A DNA stretch of 64,000 nucleotides from Lethocerus indicus (taxonomy: Eukaryota; Arthropoda; Insecta; Hemiptera; Belostomatidae). The notes under the pieces are model-generated. The model was not told where the DNA came from and ran no database searches. It saw only the letters and a program-made list of their open reading frames with translations. Shown here piece after piece: positions 63,371 through 64,000 of the stretch (position 1 is its first letter; every line of letters starts with the position of its first letter). Location: contig JACDQD010000001.1 in assembly GCA_019843655.1 (NCBI GenBank), forward strand, positions 37,499,392-37,563,391, read 5' to 3'. A program made the position numbers and the translations under genes.

Positions 63371-64000
63371 GTAAGTATTATTTTTTTCATGGTTATACAA
63401 TATACTACATTCAAAGATGTGCTGTCAAGTTTGTTTCTTCAGTTTATATAGCATGTGCTTTAGTTTGGTGTGTGTTGTGGTAGATAGCAGTCTATAGTGT
63501 CAAACAAACAGACAGTTATCTGAATAACTCGGAGGAAAAAAAGGACAAATGAAACCAGTTACAAAAGATATTTGCAGTTACTTGCAGTTTATTTGAATTT
63601 TAAATACTTTCCCCCTTTTAATGATTTAATATTTGTCATATTTAAATTCTATAGACTTGGGTTCAGTCCAGATTTTAATGTTATTTATTGAATAAATCAC
63701 GTTTAGTTAGATCCTTTCATAAAATTTAGTATGATACGATACTTTCCATGATACGATTTTAAAAATGCAAGGTGATTTTCGGTTATTTCTAGTTCTTATA
63801 CTTTTGGCCCCAATAGGAGTAGTATGATTGCAAATATCAATCCACCACCATTTTATTATGAAGTCTGTGTAAGTTAGGTACTTCAAGGTGTTTTTACTAT
63901 ATGACAATCATTTTAATAATAGTTATTATTTGAATTAAGCGCAATTGTAAAATATATTTTTTATAATATTAATGCATTTAAAATAAGGAATTGGTAGTTA
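63371..64000 (+). other. Intron 2 of the unrecognised gene, to window end
   Basis: AT-rich sequence after a good donor GTAAGT. No further exon recognised; the minus-strand frame 63707-63907 has no support. Confidence 0.55.

Overview
This is a 64 kb piece of an animal nuclear genome, most likely an arthropod and probably an insect. It holds interrupted genes with GT-AG introns, a Jockey-type LINE, a Ty3/gypsy element with errantivirus-like AGT...ACT LTR ends and a TATA target, a piggyBac-type transposase and many long (TA)n microsatellites. No bacterial, CRISPR or viral-genome features are present. The species cannot be fixed from the sequence.

Layout. About 1-45.8 kb is gene-poor and repeat-rich. 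It contains a defective piggyBac-like element (2.1-4.2 kb), a family of foldback elements (best copy 10.59-11.51 kb, a small hairpin copy at 6.35 kb, decayed copies at 26.7 kb and 44.1 kb), and a 246-bp MITE directly abutted by a gag-less Ty3/gypsy provirus (17.67-21.43 kb). It also has a 5'-truncated Jockey LINE (41.2-43.3 kb) with further fragments at 44.2-44.6 kb, a GC-rich island (33.5-34.1 kb) and a purine tract (23.7-24.05 kb). I recognise no host gene in this part.

About 45.8-64 kb is genic. RYBP/YAF2 (four coding exons, 170 aa) and UFD1 (seven coding exons, 293 aa) lie in tandem on the minus strand. A third gene that I do not recognise starts on the plus strand at 61.7 kb, divergent from UFD1, and runs off the window. 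All exon phases of RYBP and UFD1 close exactly on stop codons. UFD1 works with NPL4 and VCP/p97 in ubiquitin-dependent extraction. RYBP is a subunit of variant Polycomb repressive complex 1 that binds ubiquitin and RING1. Both concern ubiquitin biology, but nothing shows co-regulation.

The composition changes near the (TA)n tract at 45.72-45.78 kb. The left side is rich in CpG. The genic right side is strongly CpG-poor except near the starts of the three genes. That pattern suggests gene-body methylation in the germ line, with methylated transcription continuing well past the RYBP stop codon. The main novelty candidates are the foldback family, the MITE/gypsy/(TA)n nest, and the tRNA-like SINE heads in UFD1 introns.
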